Assembly: GCA_943735955.1 (NCBI GenBank)
Contig: OX030967.1
Coordinates: 5,435,083 to 5,499,082, forward strand
Length of the DNA stretch: 64,000 bases
Source: Piscicola geometra
Lineage: Eukaryota > Annelida > Clitellata > Hirudinida > Piscicolidae
Direction of reading: 5' to 3'
Both the position numbers and the translations under genes were made by a program. The notes under the pieces were generated by a model, which worked only from the letters and a program-made list of their open reading frames with translations, was not told the origin of the DNA and searched no databases. The stretch's first letter is position 1. Every line of letters begins with the position of its first letter. Positions 51,454-64,000 of this stretch are shown piece after piece.

Positions 51454-54400
51454 ATGGATGATTTAGAGAATTTATTGGCGACTGGTTTTAGAGTTTCTGG
51501 TGATCAGACAAACACAGCAGGGCAGCACCCAAGGTAAATGAAAAACTCTTACAAAAAAAATAATGAATATCTTTAAATAAATTAACTAAAATAAAATAAT
51601 TTTTTCATGCCATGATCATTCACTTTCCCATCCTCACCTCCAACTGCAGATTCAGTCAGTACAAGTACAACCTCAAAGGCTTGGTGGAGGAACAGAGAAG
51701 AAGGCAGCAAGAAGCCCTTCAGAGATCCAAACAGTTGCGATTAGGATTTTTGATTATTATTAGGATTATTATTATGTTTATTACTTGTAATTATTATTAT
51801 GTTTATTATTTGTGATTATTATTATTTGTAATATTAATTATTAATATTTGGGATTGTTATTATTATTTTAATTATTATTTATATTTTTTGTGATTATTAT
51901 TATGATTTATGATGATTTTAGGCATTATTTAGTATTCAATTTTTTATTTTTAAATTTATTTCACAGAAAAAAGTTTGAGGTCTTATCAAAGCTACGAAAT
52001 TTACCTGAGAATGAAACTGATAAAGAAAATGATAATGTTGATGATGATAAAGAGATAAAAGATGATCTTGAAGGTGATGGTGATGATGATGATGAAATGG
52101 ATGAGAAGGTGGTTGATACAAAAAATGGGGGAAATTTAGGCGCATATTTGGGAGACGGGAAAGGAAATGGGACGAGTGCTGTCTTTAGGAAGAGGAAACG
52201 GAATGTTCTGCAAGAACTTGGTATCAAGGTGAGGTTATAGAAGTGTATCATCAACCACATTCATCTCTATAATCCACCCTTCCAGTCCATCCCATCTATC
52301 TATTTTATCCAATTCTTTCCCATCAATCCAATTTATCCGGTCTTATCCCATTCAATCCATCTCATCCCATCTTATCCATCAATCCATCTCATCCCATCTT
52401 CTCCCATCCTAGGCGATGTTATCAGAGTGGATGTTAGATAGACCCGATTCTTTTGAAGAGGATTGGTTGGCGGTGTTGACGCCTGTTGGAAAGAGGTGTA
52501 TTGTGGTTGCCTTTAGAGGGGTTTGTGGGAGGGAGAGAGGGGGGGAGGGAAGAGATATAGAGGGGTTGAGAAAGAGGGGGGAGGGTGTAAAATAAGAGAG
52601 AGAGGGGGGGGTTTAGAAAAGGGAAGAAAGGGGGGTGGTTTGAAAGAAAGGGAGATTTTAAGAGAGGGAGAGGTAAACAAAGAAGAAAGGGGGAGGGTGG
52701 ATGTTTAGGTAGGGGCTAAAAGAAATAGACCAAAACCACAACAACAACAAATACAGCAACAAGAACAGCAACATCAACAACACAGGGCAAGACGGAAGTG
52801 TTCAACAAGCGAGGTCAATTCATGTGGCGCTTCCGATCACGACTGTGCCAACGCCACAACAACAACGACAAGACCATCAGTATGTCGTGGTTATAGTTGT
52901 TGTAATTGTAGTTGTTGTGGTTATAGTTGTTGTAATTGTAGTTGTCGTGGTTATAGTTGTTGTGGTTATAGTTGTGCTTTGAGCTGATGCGAGCTGGTGG
53001 TGTGTGTTGTTGTTGTAGTTTAGTTAATACTTTTTTCATGACCATTATGACCATCATCATCATCACCCCCACAACCACCTCTTCCATCATTACCACCACC
53101 TCCATCATCATTATCACCACCAACCCATAGACAACGTCATCCTAGACTGCATCTATGACAGCAAGTCTGAGTGTTTTTATGTCATTGACCTACTTAGTTT
53201 CAATAACCACCATCTCTTCGATTCTGAGGTGGATGGATGGATGCATGAATGGATGGATGGATGGATGGATGGATGGATGGATGGATGGATGGATGAATGG
53301 ATGGATGGATGAATGGATGGATGGATAGATTTATGGATGGATGGTTAAGTGAATGGATAAAAGATTAAAATATAATCCCATTCACCACCAATAAACAGGT
53401 TGAATTCCGATGGTTTTGGATGCATTCAAAGTTTAAAGAAGAGTTTCAGAATTGCGGGAATTATTCCCGCCAAAATCCTCATCCCTTCCTCTTGACCAGC
53501 CCCATCCAGTGCACCCATGAGCACCTATGCAAGGCCCTCAATTCTGCCCCTGAGTCGTTTGAGGTGGGTGGGTGTTTGAAGGGTGGGTGGGTGGATTGGA
53601 GGGTGGGTGGGTGGATTGGAGGGTGGGTGGATTGGAGGGTGGGTGGATGGGTTGGAGGGTGGGTGGATGGGTTGGAGGGTGGGTGGATGGGTTAGAGGGT
53701 GGGTGGGTTGGAGGGTGGGTGGGTTGGAGGGTGGGTTGGAGGGTGGATGGGTGGGTTAGAGGGTGGGTAGATGGGTGGGTTGGGTGGATGGGTGGGTTGA
53801 AGGGTGGGTGGGTTGGAGGGTGGGGGGATGGGTGGGTTGGAGGGTGGGTGGATGGGTGGGTTGGAGGGTTGGTGGATGGTTGGAGGGTGGGTGGGTGGAT
53901 GGGTGGGTTGGAAGGTGGGGAAATGAAGTGAGGTTTTTTAGATTTGGCGTAGGTTTTTATTTTAAGTAAGTACTATTTTCTACACTGCACCCATACATCC
54001 AACAACTCTCTCCTCATCCACCCAGCATCTCTTTCTCTTCTCTCACTAACCCCCCTCCATCTACCCAGCACCCCTTTTACCTCTTTCTATCTTCCACATT
54101 CATTCCCTTTACACCCTCTTCCCTTCACCGACCCCATCACCCTTTCCTCCCATCCAGCTGGACGGTCTAATGTTCTTCCACAAGCGAGGCAATTATTCCT
54201 TCAAGACTTCGTCATTGGTGCTGTGGTTGAAGCCTTACATGGTGCAAGAGGTGGGTGGTGGTGGTGGAGGGGGGGGGGGTTGAGGGAATGGTAGGGAAGG
54301 GGGTTAGTAGGGGAAAGGGGGTTGGGAGGGGGGAGAGTGTTAGTGGTGGTGGGGTTTAGTGAAGGGATTAGTTGTGGTGGTGGGGGTTAGTTTCAGTGGT

Positions 54401-55100
54401 GTTATGGAGGGGGGTGTTAGTAGTGGTCTTGGTGGAGGGGGGGGTTATTGGTGTTTTAAGGGAACGTTAGTAGTTTTGGTGGAGGGGGTGTAGGGGTGGT
54501 GAGAAAAATGGTAGTAGTACAATATCTAATCTATTTTCACCATCCAATCCACCACATCAATCTCACCACCCATCCCCTCCATCAGCTCTTGGGTATCCCT
54601 GTACATCCATCCCTCCTCACCAACATCCCATCCACCTACACCAATCTCACCCAGCACGCCTCACAGGTTAGCATGCATTCTAATGGATGATTTAATTGGG
54701 AAATTTTGCTAATTTTTAAATAGTTTTACATTAAATAGATGTATTTATTATGTTATATATTAATTATAAAAATATATTTATTATTTTAATTTTAATAAAA
54801 TAATGAGTTTTTAATGGTTTTATGTCCTTTGGCAAGAAGCCTCAAAATGACTTTGTTCTCCTGCAGCTCGAAGACGAAAAATCCCGCAAGAGGGAAAGTC
54901 GTTCCAAGAAGAATGAGAATTGTGAGGAGAATTATAATAATGACAATAATGTCAATAAAAATAATAATGTCATTTCTACTAATAATAATAACATTAATAC
55001 TAATAATAGTAAAAATAAAAACTTCAATGATAATAAGCATAATAATGATGATAATGATTCAATGGATGATGATAATGAAGTTGTTTTGGAAAAAAGATGA
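51454..55100 (+). CDS. SNUPN: Snurportin-1, m3G-cap snRNP import adaptor (432 aa)
   Basis: Ten exons: 51454-51533, 51650-51733, 51967-52228, 52413-52520, 52786-52879, 53131-53228, 53399-53563, 54158-54250, 54586-54666, 54867-55100. All phases fit (1299 nt). Residues 1-65 form the importin-beta-binding segment ([41 protein letters not shown]). The cap-binding domain has LSEWMLDRP (Trp about 148), [54 protein letters not shown] and [18 protein letters not shown] (Trp about 320). The two tryptophans used for cap stacking in the human protein are present. It carries trimethyl-capped U snRNPs into the nucleus with importin-beta. The acidic linker (exon 3) and the Asn-rich tail (exon 10) are lineage-specific. 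The exon 2 donor (AAACA|GTTGCG) is weak but gives the conserved join. Confidence 0.95.
53229..53335. repeat. (GGAT)n in snurportin intron 6
   Basis: GGATGGAT run beginning at the exon 6 donor GAG|GTGGATGG. Confidence 0.93.
53564..53935 (+). repeat. G-rich GGTGGGTGGGTTGGAG minisatellite in snurportin intron 7
   Basis: About 0.37 kb almost without C on the plus strand, built from GGGTGGGTGG and GTTGGAGGGTGG units. It begins at the exon 7 donor. There are many runs of three or more G at short spacing, so it is quadruplex-prone in DNA and in the pre-mRNA. Confidence 0.94.
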
Positions 55101-55113
55101 TGATGATGATATA

Positions 55114-55119
55114 AATAAA
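55114..55119 (+). terminator. Polyadenylation signal AATAAA of snurportin
   Basis: AATAAA 14 bases after the stop codon. Confidence 0.5.
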
Positions 55120-56023
55120 TATTTTCGTCTTGAATTTGTTAAACAAGGCAAAAAATTGGTAAAAATATTTTCATTTAAAGATTGTCAAAATGGTGCAAAG
55201 TTATGTTGAAAACGGCAATTTTTCCCTAGAGTGATTTTCACTCTGCCTTTACCGAAATATTCGGACAACCTTTTCGCTAGATTACAAATTTTATAAATAT
55301 ATTTCATAGTTGAGGGTGTTGATTAGATTCCTGCTTGCCTGGTCGCATTGTAAGGAAGACTTGCATGGAAGAAAGGACCGAAGCGGGTGGAAGCTGCGTC
55401 GACAGGAATGTCTATTGTGGAAAAACTGGCAAGGACAATGTATGGCTTATTTTATTCAGTCATGGGCGAGCCACCTGTTTGCGCCCGTGACTTTTCTATG
55501 TCTTCCTGCTCGCGAAATGCAAATTAGGCAACCCTGCATTGTTGAACTCCTCGTCGGTAACAATGCCTCGTTTATTCATTTCGACACAATTGATCTTTTG
55601 CAATCTTACCGGGTATCGAAACATGTTTTTCGAATCATTTGAAATCGAAAAGTTTGTGTAATGGAAGAAGAAGAAAATTGTGTAGTTCTATAGATTAGTG
55701 TGTATTCATGTATGCTTGGATTTAGTGTGTTTTATGAAAAGATTCACATTAAAAGACCATTTAAAAATCCATTTGAAAATCAAATTTTCAAAAATGTTTT
55801 TTAAATTTTTTCTTTGAAAAACCCGTTAGGTTAGGATCAGACCATTCCAAACCATCTTGACCACAATGTTTCGTCCGTTAAACCCCTTATCCATAAACCC
55901 TTTAGTCCATTCAAAACATAAAAACACACACAATAAAAACCGAGTGTAATAAAAAACAAAACAGAATGTAAATGTATAAAAAAAGTTTTTTTTACTGTTC
56001 CACAAATCCCATTTACCCAATTT
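55120..56023. other. Intergenic region between convergent snurportin and FReD genes
   Basis: A 110-codon plus-strand frame at 55310-55642 has no recognisable motif. It may be chance or part of the FReD gene 3' UTR. Nothing else supported. Confidence 0.4.
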
Positions 56024-59000
56024 CTAAACGGCCATTTTTTTGATCATCATTCTGCTCCCGTCCACCTTGTAGTCACCCTCTGGGAAGTTGTACCAGACGT
56101 TCGTCGGGTTTTCGCTGTTCAGATTGACACTGCTGCATTGGTTCATCCACCAGCCTGAATGGTTGTGGATTTAAGGGAAGGGTCATGTGTATCCCATTCT
56201 AGTCTTTTCCCAATAAATTTTTCGCAACCCTCCCCCATCACCCCCCCTTTTGTTGCCGTTACAAACCAAACCACCACAATAAATCTATGCCAAACCAAAC
56301 CCTCAAAACCATCCCGTCCCAAACACCCCCACCTCTTCAACCAATCCACCCAAACCCTTGACCATTGCAACCCAACCACACCATCCCATCCAACCCCCTA
56401 ACACCACCTCCTGCGTTAAGCAAGTGAGCACACATGGCAGAGCGCCGGTCAAACGTATAGAATGGGGAGTCTTCGAGCCGGGCGCTGGGAGTGTTTGCAG
56501 GCATCATGGCGTTCGTCGCATCTCCGCGGTACTTGCCAACGTGTATTTTGTAAACTTTAGGCAGGGGTGGAGTTGTATTTTGTGAACTTGAAGGAATGGA
56601 GAAAGTTGTGTTTACCAGCGTGTCTTACTCATTCATCCATTGATTCATTTATCCGATATTCACTATAAAATAAAGGCTATATAATATAGGTTATATGCAA
56701 TCCACTGTTCTATTCATCCTTTCATTGCTTCCAACCATCCATTTATTCATCCATGCATCCATCCATCTATCTATCCATCCATCCATGCATCCATTCACAA
56801 GAATCTGGAGTGTCGATCCAAAATCTATCGTATTCCGCAGAGTACCATCTTTTCGTGGCGAGAGATTGAACTTCTATTCTGAAAAGTTTCAGATAAATGA
56901 TTCAACTATTGTAAAAATAAAAATAATAACTGAATCTGTAAAAACCAGCTTATTCTAAATAGTTTTTTTTTAAATTTTTTTTTTTAAAACGGCTCCAGGG
57001 GTTCTCAAAAATTCGAAAAAGTTAAATTTTTTCAAAACTTTCAAGTACCCACCTCAATGTGTAATTTTGACCAAAGGTGACTTCATGCAGGCCCCTGAGA
57101 CCCACCCAGTATGTACCGGAAGGGTTTAAGAAACCTGAAAAGGTTGGAAAAAAAGAAAATTAAAAATCAAATTAAAAAGAAGTGAAAAACTGCAAGATGA
57201 TGAAAAAGAAGGGAGGACTAATGAAAGGTGAAAAATGATTTATAAGTTAGATGTTTTAAAGTTCTAAGAAGGTTCAACACGGCACCAATTCATAGTGCAA
57301 CCCACCCCAAAATCAAACCAACAAAAAAGCTTCAAATGACCGTTTTCGTATTCCCTCCATGTCTTATTAAAGCCGACGAGAGAGATTGCTGGTCGGTTCT
57401 GCACCACAGTCCAGCTTCCTAAAACCAGCACGGAAAAATTTGCTAGAGCCGTTTGGTTCTCCGCCTTAGGCGATTGATCGACATCTGAAAAGGAAAAGGA
57501 AGGGAGAAGAGTTTAAGTGTTGTTTTTGTTGTTGCTTTGTTGCTTGCCATGGCGCGTCAAAAGTGGTCAAAAAAGGTTTGATGAGAGGAGTTTGGAAGGA
57601 GGAAAAGAAGAAATAAACAATTTAAGAAAATTATAGGATTAAACGGTATGTGGAAACAGTTTATGTAATAATAAAACCATTGAGTCTTTTGCCCTGTCCA
57701 CATTTGTATAAAGTTTCGATAAAGCACCACAAACCACCACAAAGCGTAACCAACAAACAAAAGCGACACCCAAACACCCCAAAGCACCACATATAAACCC
57801 TCCCGAGTCCCAAACAAACTCAACCCCCCCCTCCTCTCTCTCCCCCCAAATCCACTTAGACTCGGGTCGCAAACAAGTATTTTGTTGGTGGGACTTGGAC
57901 AGTTCACCGTGCAAGGGTCACCGTCAAGGTCAACGCACTGTGTGTGGAGTGGGGGAGAAGGAGGGGAGGAGGGGGGGGCGGGTGAACTAGGAGAAAAAAA
58001 TATTCAATGATTGAAACATGTATTTATTTATCACTTTGAGTTCTTTGGTATTTGTGTAAGGATTTTTATATTGCACGGTTTTAAATCAACTAAAATTTTT
58101 AAATAAATGTTTAGGATTAAATTTGCGTCTGATTTATTATCGCTTGAGAAATATGATAAGATGGAGAGTTGAACCAATTCTAGAATATTTAATTTTTGAA
58201 TACATTTCCGGATTGCTTAACAATTTTTATTTAAAATGTAAAACCATTTTTGAATTCCCCATTGTATATCTCACATTTTAAACTAATTTCCAAAAATAAA
58301 TCAAAGTTTTTTAAGAGTAAGACATACGCTACTGTGGATTTTGCCGTTGAAGCTGAATGGAATGTTGCATTCAGTGATCGGATCGACTCCAGCTGCATGG
58401 GTGGGATGGGATGGATGGGATGGCATGAGATGGCATGGGATGGCATGGATGGGATGGCATGAGATGGCATGGGATGGCATTAGATGGGATGGGATGGGAT
58501 GGATGGGATGGGATGGGATGGGATGGCATGAATGGCATGGCATGAGATGGGATGGGTGGGATGGGATGGCATGGATGGTATGGCATGAGATGGCATGAGA
58601 TGGAATGGGATGGCATGGATGGGATGGGATGGCATGGGATGAGATTGGATAGAATGGCATGGATGGGATGGGATGGCATGGATGGGATGGGATGGAATGG
58701 ATGAAATAGTTGGAAAAAGAAGATAGATGAGAAGAGTTAGAGTGTATACGTAGGTCGAAAAAAAAGTGTCAAAAAACTTTGAAAGTTTCATAGTGAAAAA
58801 GATTTTTTTAATTAAATAAAAATTTAAATTGATTACCTGGTAATTCAGGACATGGTTTCTGTGAATTTGATAGTTTTAATGTGAAAAAAAGAATTCACGA
58901 ATGACCTTCTAAGGATTGATTTGCTAGATTCGCTAATTTGTAGAAAATTAATTTATTTGACATTTTTTAATTTAGTTCGTTAGAGTTAGTTTGGAGTATA

Positions 59001-60446
59001 TAAACCGATGAGAACTCATAGTAATTTAAAATGCTTGAAAAAGAAATACAATAAAAACTGTATAATTCAAAAAGTTTTTAAAGTTTATTTTTTATTTTTC
59101 CTTATTAAAACTATTTTTTCGGTTCAATAAAAAAACTCCAAAAAACTCAGATGTTTTATACATCTTAAAATTTGTGTGTGTGTTTTTTTCCAAAAATTTT
59201 TACTTTGCAAAATACTAATTCAACCAATTTTTTTTTTCGAAGTCTATCTTTTTCTTAATCAAAATGTTTAACTTTTGTTTTTCTTTTCATTTATTCAAAG
59301 TAAATTTAATTAAGTTTTTAATTTTTACTTCTTGAAAAACCGATTTAAAATGTTCAAATTTTCCAATTTTTTCGTCTTTTTTTTCCAAATTTCTCGATTC
59401 GAAAAATTTCTTCCACTTGCAGCTTAACGAGGTTTTAAATTTTAAATTTCTCTAGAAATTTTTTTGTCTGTTTGTCAACCTCTTGAAGGGTCGTTTGTTG
59501 TTCTTAATAAGCGGCTTCTAGAAGTTTCGAGAATGCAAAAACCAGATTAAACTTCGGTTTTCGAGTTTAGTTTGTGAAAGTTTTTTAAAAAACCGCATTA
59601 TTCAATTTTGAAAACAAACTATCAATCAGAACATTCACTCGCAAACCTATCTACCAAATCAACCATTACCCACCAAATAACAAACCAACAACCCACCAAC
59701 CAAACCAACCCACCCTTTTAAGACCAGCCAACCAACCAATCAACAAACCAACCAACCAACCAACCAACCACAAACCTTATAGGTAACACAGGGCGGTCTG
59801 TGTTCAAAAGAACTAGGTTCATAATTCAAGAAGTGACAGGATCCACCCTCGAAAGTGAAGCCCTTGCAGACGCTCCTGTTGGTGCAGTGGAGGCCGCATT
59901 GGAGGGGAGACCTGGAGAGCAGGCTCGGGGCCGTGTAGTTTGCGTTCCTGGCACACCCGAGCTGGTCACTAGATGTTTTGTATGCGGTGAACTGTTGTGT
60001 GGTGAGGGGGTTCAAGCTATGAGATAGAAAAGAGAGTTGATGTGGTTATGGTTGGAGGAGGGAAAGGAAATTGAATAGGGAAAAGTTTCAAAGTCGTGCG
60101 TGAGGGTGTTTATGAGAGTCTTAGTTGTGTGATGGTATATACTTTCATAAAAATCTCATTTTAAAATCAGTAAATTTTTTTTCCAGTAACCTTTCCTTCA
60201 CCACCCCCATCATCATCACCCCTCTCCATCATCATCATCTGCACCCTACATCATAATCACCACTTCCATCATCATCACCACCACTCTCCATCATCATCAT
60301 CATCATCACCACCCCCATCATCATCACCACCACTCTCCATCATCATCATCACCCCCCATCACTAGTACCTTTAATGGAGAAGGAGATGTCAAAAAGAATG
60401 ACAACGTCAAATTCAAAACTAGAAGCAAAAATCGGTTTGTGGGCAT
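56024..60446 (-). CDS. Secreted fibrinogen-related protein with PAN-like N-terminal domain (about 342 aa)
   Basis: Exons: 60369-60446, 59776-59991 (or to 59772), 58328-58392 (likely), 57856-57937, 57341-57484, 57053-57134, 56799-56878, 56408-56554, 56024-56154. Exon 1 is a signal peptide (MPTNRFLLLVLNLTLSFF). Exon 2 is PAN-like (LQCGLHCTNRSVCKGFTF, CHFLNYE). A Cys-rich linker follows (CNIPFSFNGKIHSS, then CVDLDGDPCTVNC). The fibrinogen C-terminal domain reads GSWTVVQNRP, GFNKTWREYENG, GTYWVGLRGLHEVT, YKIHVGKYRGDA, GGWWMNQCSSVNLN and GSRMMIKKMAV. Such proteins are extracellular lectin-like recognition or adhesion molecules. The usual Ca2+ loop (DxDND before NCA) is replaced by DRRSAMCAH, so Ca2+ binding is probably lost, while the Cys pair remains. 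Including the 65-base exon needs the donor GTTT|GTGG on exon 2; skipping it with AAG|GTTTGT also keeps the frame. Confidence 0.88.
58395..58710. repeat. GGATGGCATGGGATG repeat
   Basis: Imperfect GGATGGGATGGCAT array in an intron of the FReD gene, starting beside the candidate linker exon at 58328-58392. Confidence 0.93.
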
Positions 60447-60945
60447 TTTGTTTGACAGAAAACTTTTCATAAACTCTTTTTACTAAGTTTTTTTAGTAAT
60501 AAAAGAATTAAGACAGTTTTTTTCAAAATGAAAAAGATTTTTTACAACGTTTTTTTTGTGTTTAGTATTTCTTTCATTCGTTATATAAAAAAAAAGCATA
60601 AATATTGTTTTTCTTATTTGTTAAGCTTTAGCAGCTTAAATTTTCAAAACTTTTTTTATCCAACTGCAAAATATTATTCATTAAAATGCAAGAAATTAAA
60701 AACTTTTCAAATGGAAAAAAACGAGAAAAAATAACTTTATTTCATTATACTTTGAGTATTGAATTTAATCCTTTAGCACTCGATGGAAAATAAAATTTTA
60801 ATTTTGTTTATAGCGTAAAGTTTTTTTGAAAAAAATATATTTGTCCTATAGTTTTATCAGAATAAGAATCTAGATTTTTTATTCGAAAGTAATTAAGCTT
60901 CAGTGAGCTTTTAGGAACAAACTAGAGTTCTGTCTGATCTTTATA

Positions 60946-61127
<182 letters not shown>

Positions 61128-61544
61128 AACCTACTCTTTTTCAACGAAACAAACTTCCCATTGTACCTTTCAATGGCGGGAATGACACAATATTGCATAG
61201 TGGCCATTCATCAAGTGCCATTTGTGGGGGGATTGAATAACTTAGGGGAGGGTGGAGGGAGGAAAAAGTTGGTGGAAGGGGGGTGAAAGATGGACAGAGT
61301 GAAAAAGCAGAGAAAAAACTGCAACATAAAATAGGTAAACCAATAAATACCAAAGTGTGGAAAAAGGATGGAGTGTATTGAAAAATAAATGCCAAAAAAA
61401 TTGAGTTGAAAATGAGGGAATGGAAAAAAGAGAATAAAAAACTCGAATAAAATGGGAAAAAACTATAATGGGAGAGTTCGGATTGAATAAGCAAGTTGGT
61501 GGGAACAATGGCAGCCGTGCAGTTGAATAGGGAATTGAAAAAAG

Positions 61545-61805
61545 ATTTTTGATGGTGATGCTGATGATGGTGATGGTAATGATGATGGTGATGATGGTGA
61601 TGATGGTGATGATGATGATGATGATGATGATGATTAAGATGGTGATGATGATGATGATTGTTGATCATGATTGTTACGATGGTGATGATGAAGATGATGG
61701 TGATGGTGATGATGGTGATGATGAAGATGATGGTGATGGTGATGATGGTGATGATGAAGATGATGGTGATGGTGATGATGAAGATTATGGTGATGATAAG
61801 AATAA
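61545..61805. repeat. GATGATGGT microsatellite with GATGAAGATGAT units
   Basis: GAT-based repeat with a roughly 45-base higher-order block (GATGAAGATGATGGTGATGG) present three times between 61680 and 61780. Confidence 0.93.
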
Positions 61806-62337
61806 AAAAATTAAAAAGATTTTAAAAGACCATTGTGGTTGTTGTGGGCGGGGACAAACGTTGATTATTCATTAGTGAGGAGTCGTTATTGGATGAAAGA
61901 ATATTTGATATTCAGTGCTGGGACAATGCCTTGAGGCGAGAGTGGGAGTTGGAATGGTGGATGGAAATGCAGAATGAAAGAGTAATGGATGGAGGGGGAT
62001 GGAGGGGGATGGAGGGGGATGGAGGGGAGTGGAAGGTGGATGGTGAAAGAGGGAATGAGGATAGACGGTGGATAGGAGGGGAATGGAACGTGGTTGGAAG
62101 GTGGATAAAGAGTGGATAGAAAAGGGATAAAAGGTGGATGAAGGTTAAATTACCTCGTCATCATTATCGCATTACTTCGTCATCATCATCCCATTACTTC
62201 GTCACTATCATCCCATTACCACGTCATCACCATCCCTCGTCTAGGGGATGATTACCTCATCATCGCGTCATTTCTTTACTCAGATGACATCATTAATCTT
62301 TAATTATCACATCAAAGTCCCTCAAGTTACCAGGATC

Positions 62338-62353
62338 ATCATCGTCATCATCG

Positions 62354-62406
<53 letters not shown>

Positions 62407-62407
62407 G

Positions 62408-62464
<57 letters not shown>

Positions 62465-62466
62465 CC
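62338..62466. repeat. (CAT)n microsatellite
   Basis: About 40 CAT trinucleotides with a few CGT interruptions. Confidence 0.96.
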
Positions 62467-62574
62467 ATCGTTATTGCAATCATTATCAAGCCATCTCCAT
62501 CAAACATTCGTTAACGTTTCTATTGGTCACTTCAATAAACACTAACCCCAGGCTGTTGTTCTTGTAAGTGTGTA

Positions 62575-62721
<147 letters not shown>

Positions 62722-64000
62722 AGAAGCGTGTTTATAATGTTCATTTTTTACGAAAACTTTGTTAAAAACTTTTAAAAATTGAAATTAAATAACCCACAAA
62801 AAGACCAAATGTTAGTGTCGATTAAGATGAATGCGTGCGTGGTTTGTGCAATGGAAAATGAGATTTACAAAAGAAAAACATAAAAAACTGGTTTTACAAA
62901 AAAGAATAAAATTAATTTATACATTTTTTTGGAAAAAATGGAAAAAATAATTATAATATATATTAAAAAACTGATTATACGTTTTGAAAAAAGTGATTTT
63001 TTTGGAAATTATAAAAAAACAGTTTTAGAATTATACGCTCACAAAATGGAACAAAATCTTTTTTTGGACGATACCTCAAACAAAACTCTTTTCACAATTT
63101 TGTTCACAAAGAAAAATATTCTCCTAATCCTTCACAATTAGATTCGAAAGGTTTAAACCTAATTTGTGCAATAATTTAATTTTGGAAACAAATTATTTGC
63201 AAAATAAACAAAACAAAAAAGTAGGATGAGAAATATTATACCTTTAAAAAACCCAACTAAACCATCCCAAAAAATCCAAAAAAACCCAAAGATATCCACC
63301 ATAAGCATCACAAGCAGCCTTAATCCTTGACCTGTGCAGCAGGGGTGAAAAGTGGACGATGTTTGAATTATTGGTGAGTCCTTGTAGCGGATATTGGCAT
63401 TTAAATCAACAAAAATAAATATACAGAATGCATATATGCAAAATTGTGAAAAGTTATTTTTAAAAATACACAAATACTAAAGATAAATGATACAAAGTTC
63501 CGAAAACTCTACAAATATTTGTGGAAAATTTATTAAATCTAAAAAAGTTTTTAAATACATTTTTTCATTAAAATGTCTTTCGAGAAAAATTATTTTTGTT
63601 TATGTAGAGCACTTTAGAGCGAAATGAAGGTGCGTTGAGCGCCTCATGAATAGACAGGATGACGTCACTTGCTGCAATCGCCTGTGCTGACATGTCCTTT
63701 TTGCTTTGAGAAGTTTTTTATTTTTTTATTTTTATAGATTTTAAAGATTTTTTAATGTTTAGAGATTTTAAAGATTTTTTAATGTTTTTAATTGTATCAT
63801 TTTTATGGAGCTTTTTAATCTTTTCAAAGTGTTTTATTCTTTTTCTGAAGGGGTTTGGAGTGAAAAGTTGGAAATCTTCAAAAGATTTAAATACTCAGAA
63901 GCAGTGACCACAGACAAAAGCGGCTCCCACAAAACTGAAATCACTTTTGAGAGACAAAAACTTTGCCCTCTGCTCAAAAATTCGCCTGATGCGTGTCTTG

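Noticed and set aside
55310..55642. 110-codon plus-strand frame as a gene
   Set aside because: No motif, no clear promoter, and it lies between two convergent genes; kept only as an intergenic remark.

Overview
This is animal nuclear DNA. It is AT-rich, has spliceosomal introns with GT-AG borders, and is saturated with simple-sequence repeats. The exons can be joined by eye into complete metazoan genes. A single-exon divergent TALE-type homeobox gene, together with the overall gene content, suggests a spiralian such as an annelid or mollusc. A leech-like annelid is my guess, not a demonstrated fact. I saw no bacterial operons, CRISPR arrays, rRNA or tRNA genes.

Layout. 1-7302 is one very homogeneous 30-bp minisatellite that enters from outside the window. 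7309-8364 holds two tandem minus-strand genes for small secreted proteins; the array fills the first intron of the left one. 9649-12752 (-) is a complete DDI1/DDI2-type retroviral-like aspartyl protease gene. 13300-13992 is a non-autonomous hAT-type DNA transposon. 14193-20461 (-) is a USP6NL/RN-tre-like TBC RabGAP; its introns carry an antisense LINE 3' fragment and a second hAT-type element. 20856-28496 (+) is YEATS2, head to head with the RabGAP. 29320-29785 (-) is a two-EF-hand protein. 30273-35207 (+) is LRRFIP. 38743-44253 (-) is neuron navigator (NAV/unc-53) without its AAA+ ATPase module. 44254-49996 is mostly intergenic. 50172-51020 (+) is the homeobox gene, 51454-55100 (+) is snurportin-1, and 56024-60446 (-) is a secreted fibrinogen-related protein with a PAN-like N-terminal domain. 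60447-64000 is repeats plus unassigned exon-like pieces.

The genes do not form one pathway. They cover proteasome-linked proteolysis (DDI), Rab GTPase control (TBC), acyl-lysine reading in the ATAC acetyltransferase complex (YEATS2), snRNP import (snurportin), actin/Wnt/innate signalling adaptors (LRRFIP), neurite guidance (NAV), early-embryo-type transcription control (homeobox) and secreted recognition proteins (PAN-like, FReD). All exon models were built by hand from splice-site phase and family similarity recalled from memory. For each multi-exon model the exon lengths sum to a whole number of codons, which is good internal support, but no transcript or database search was available.
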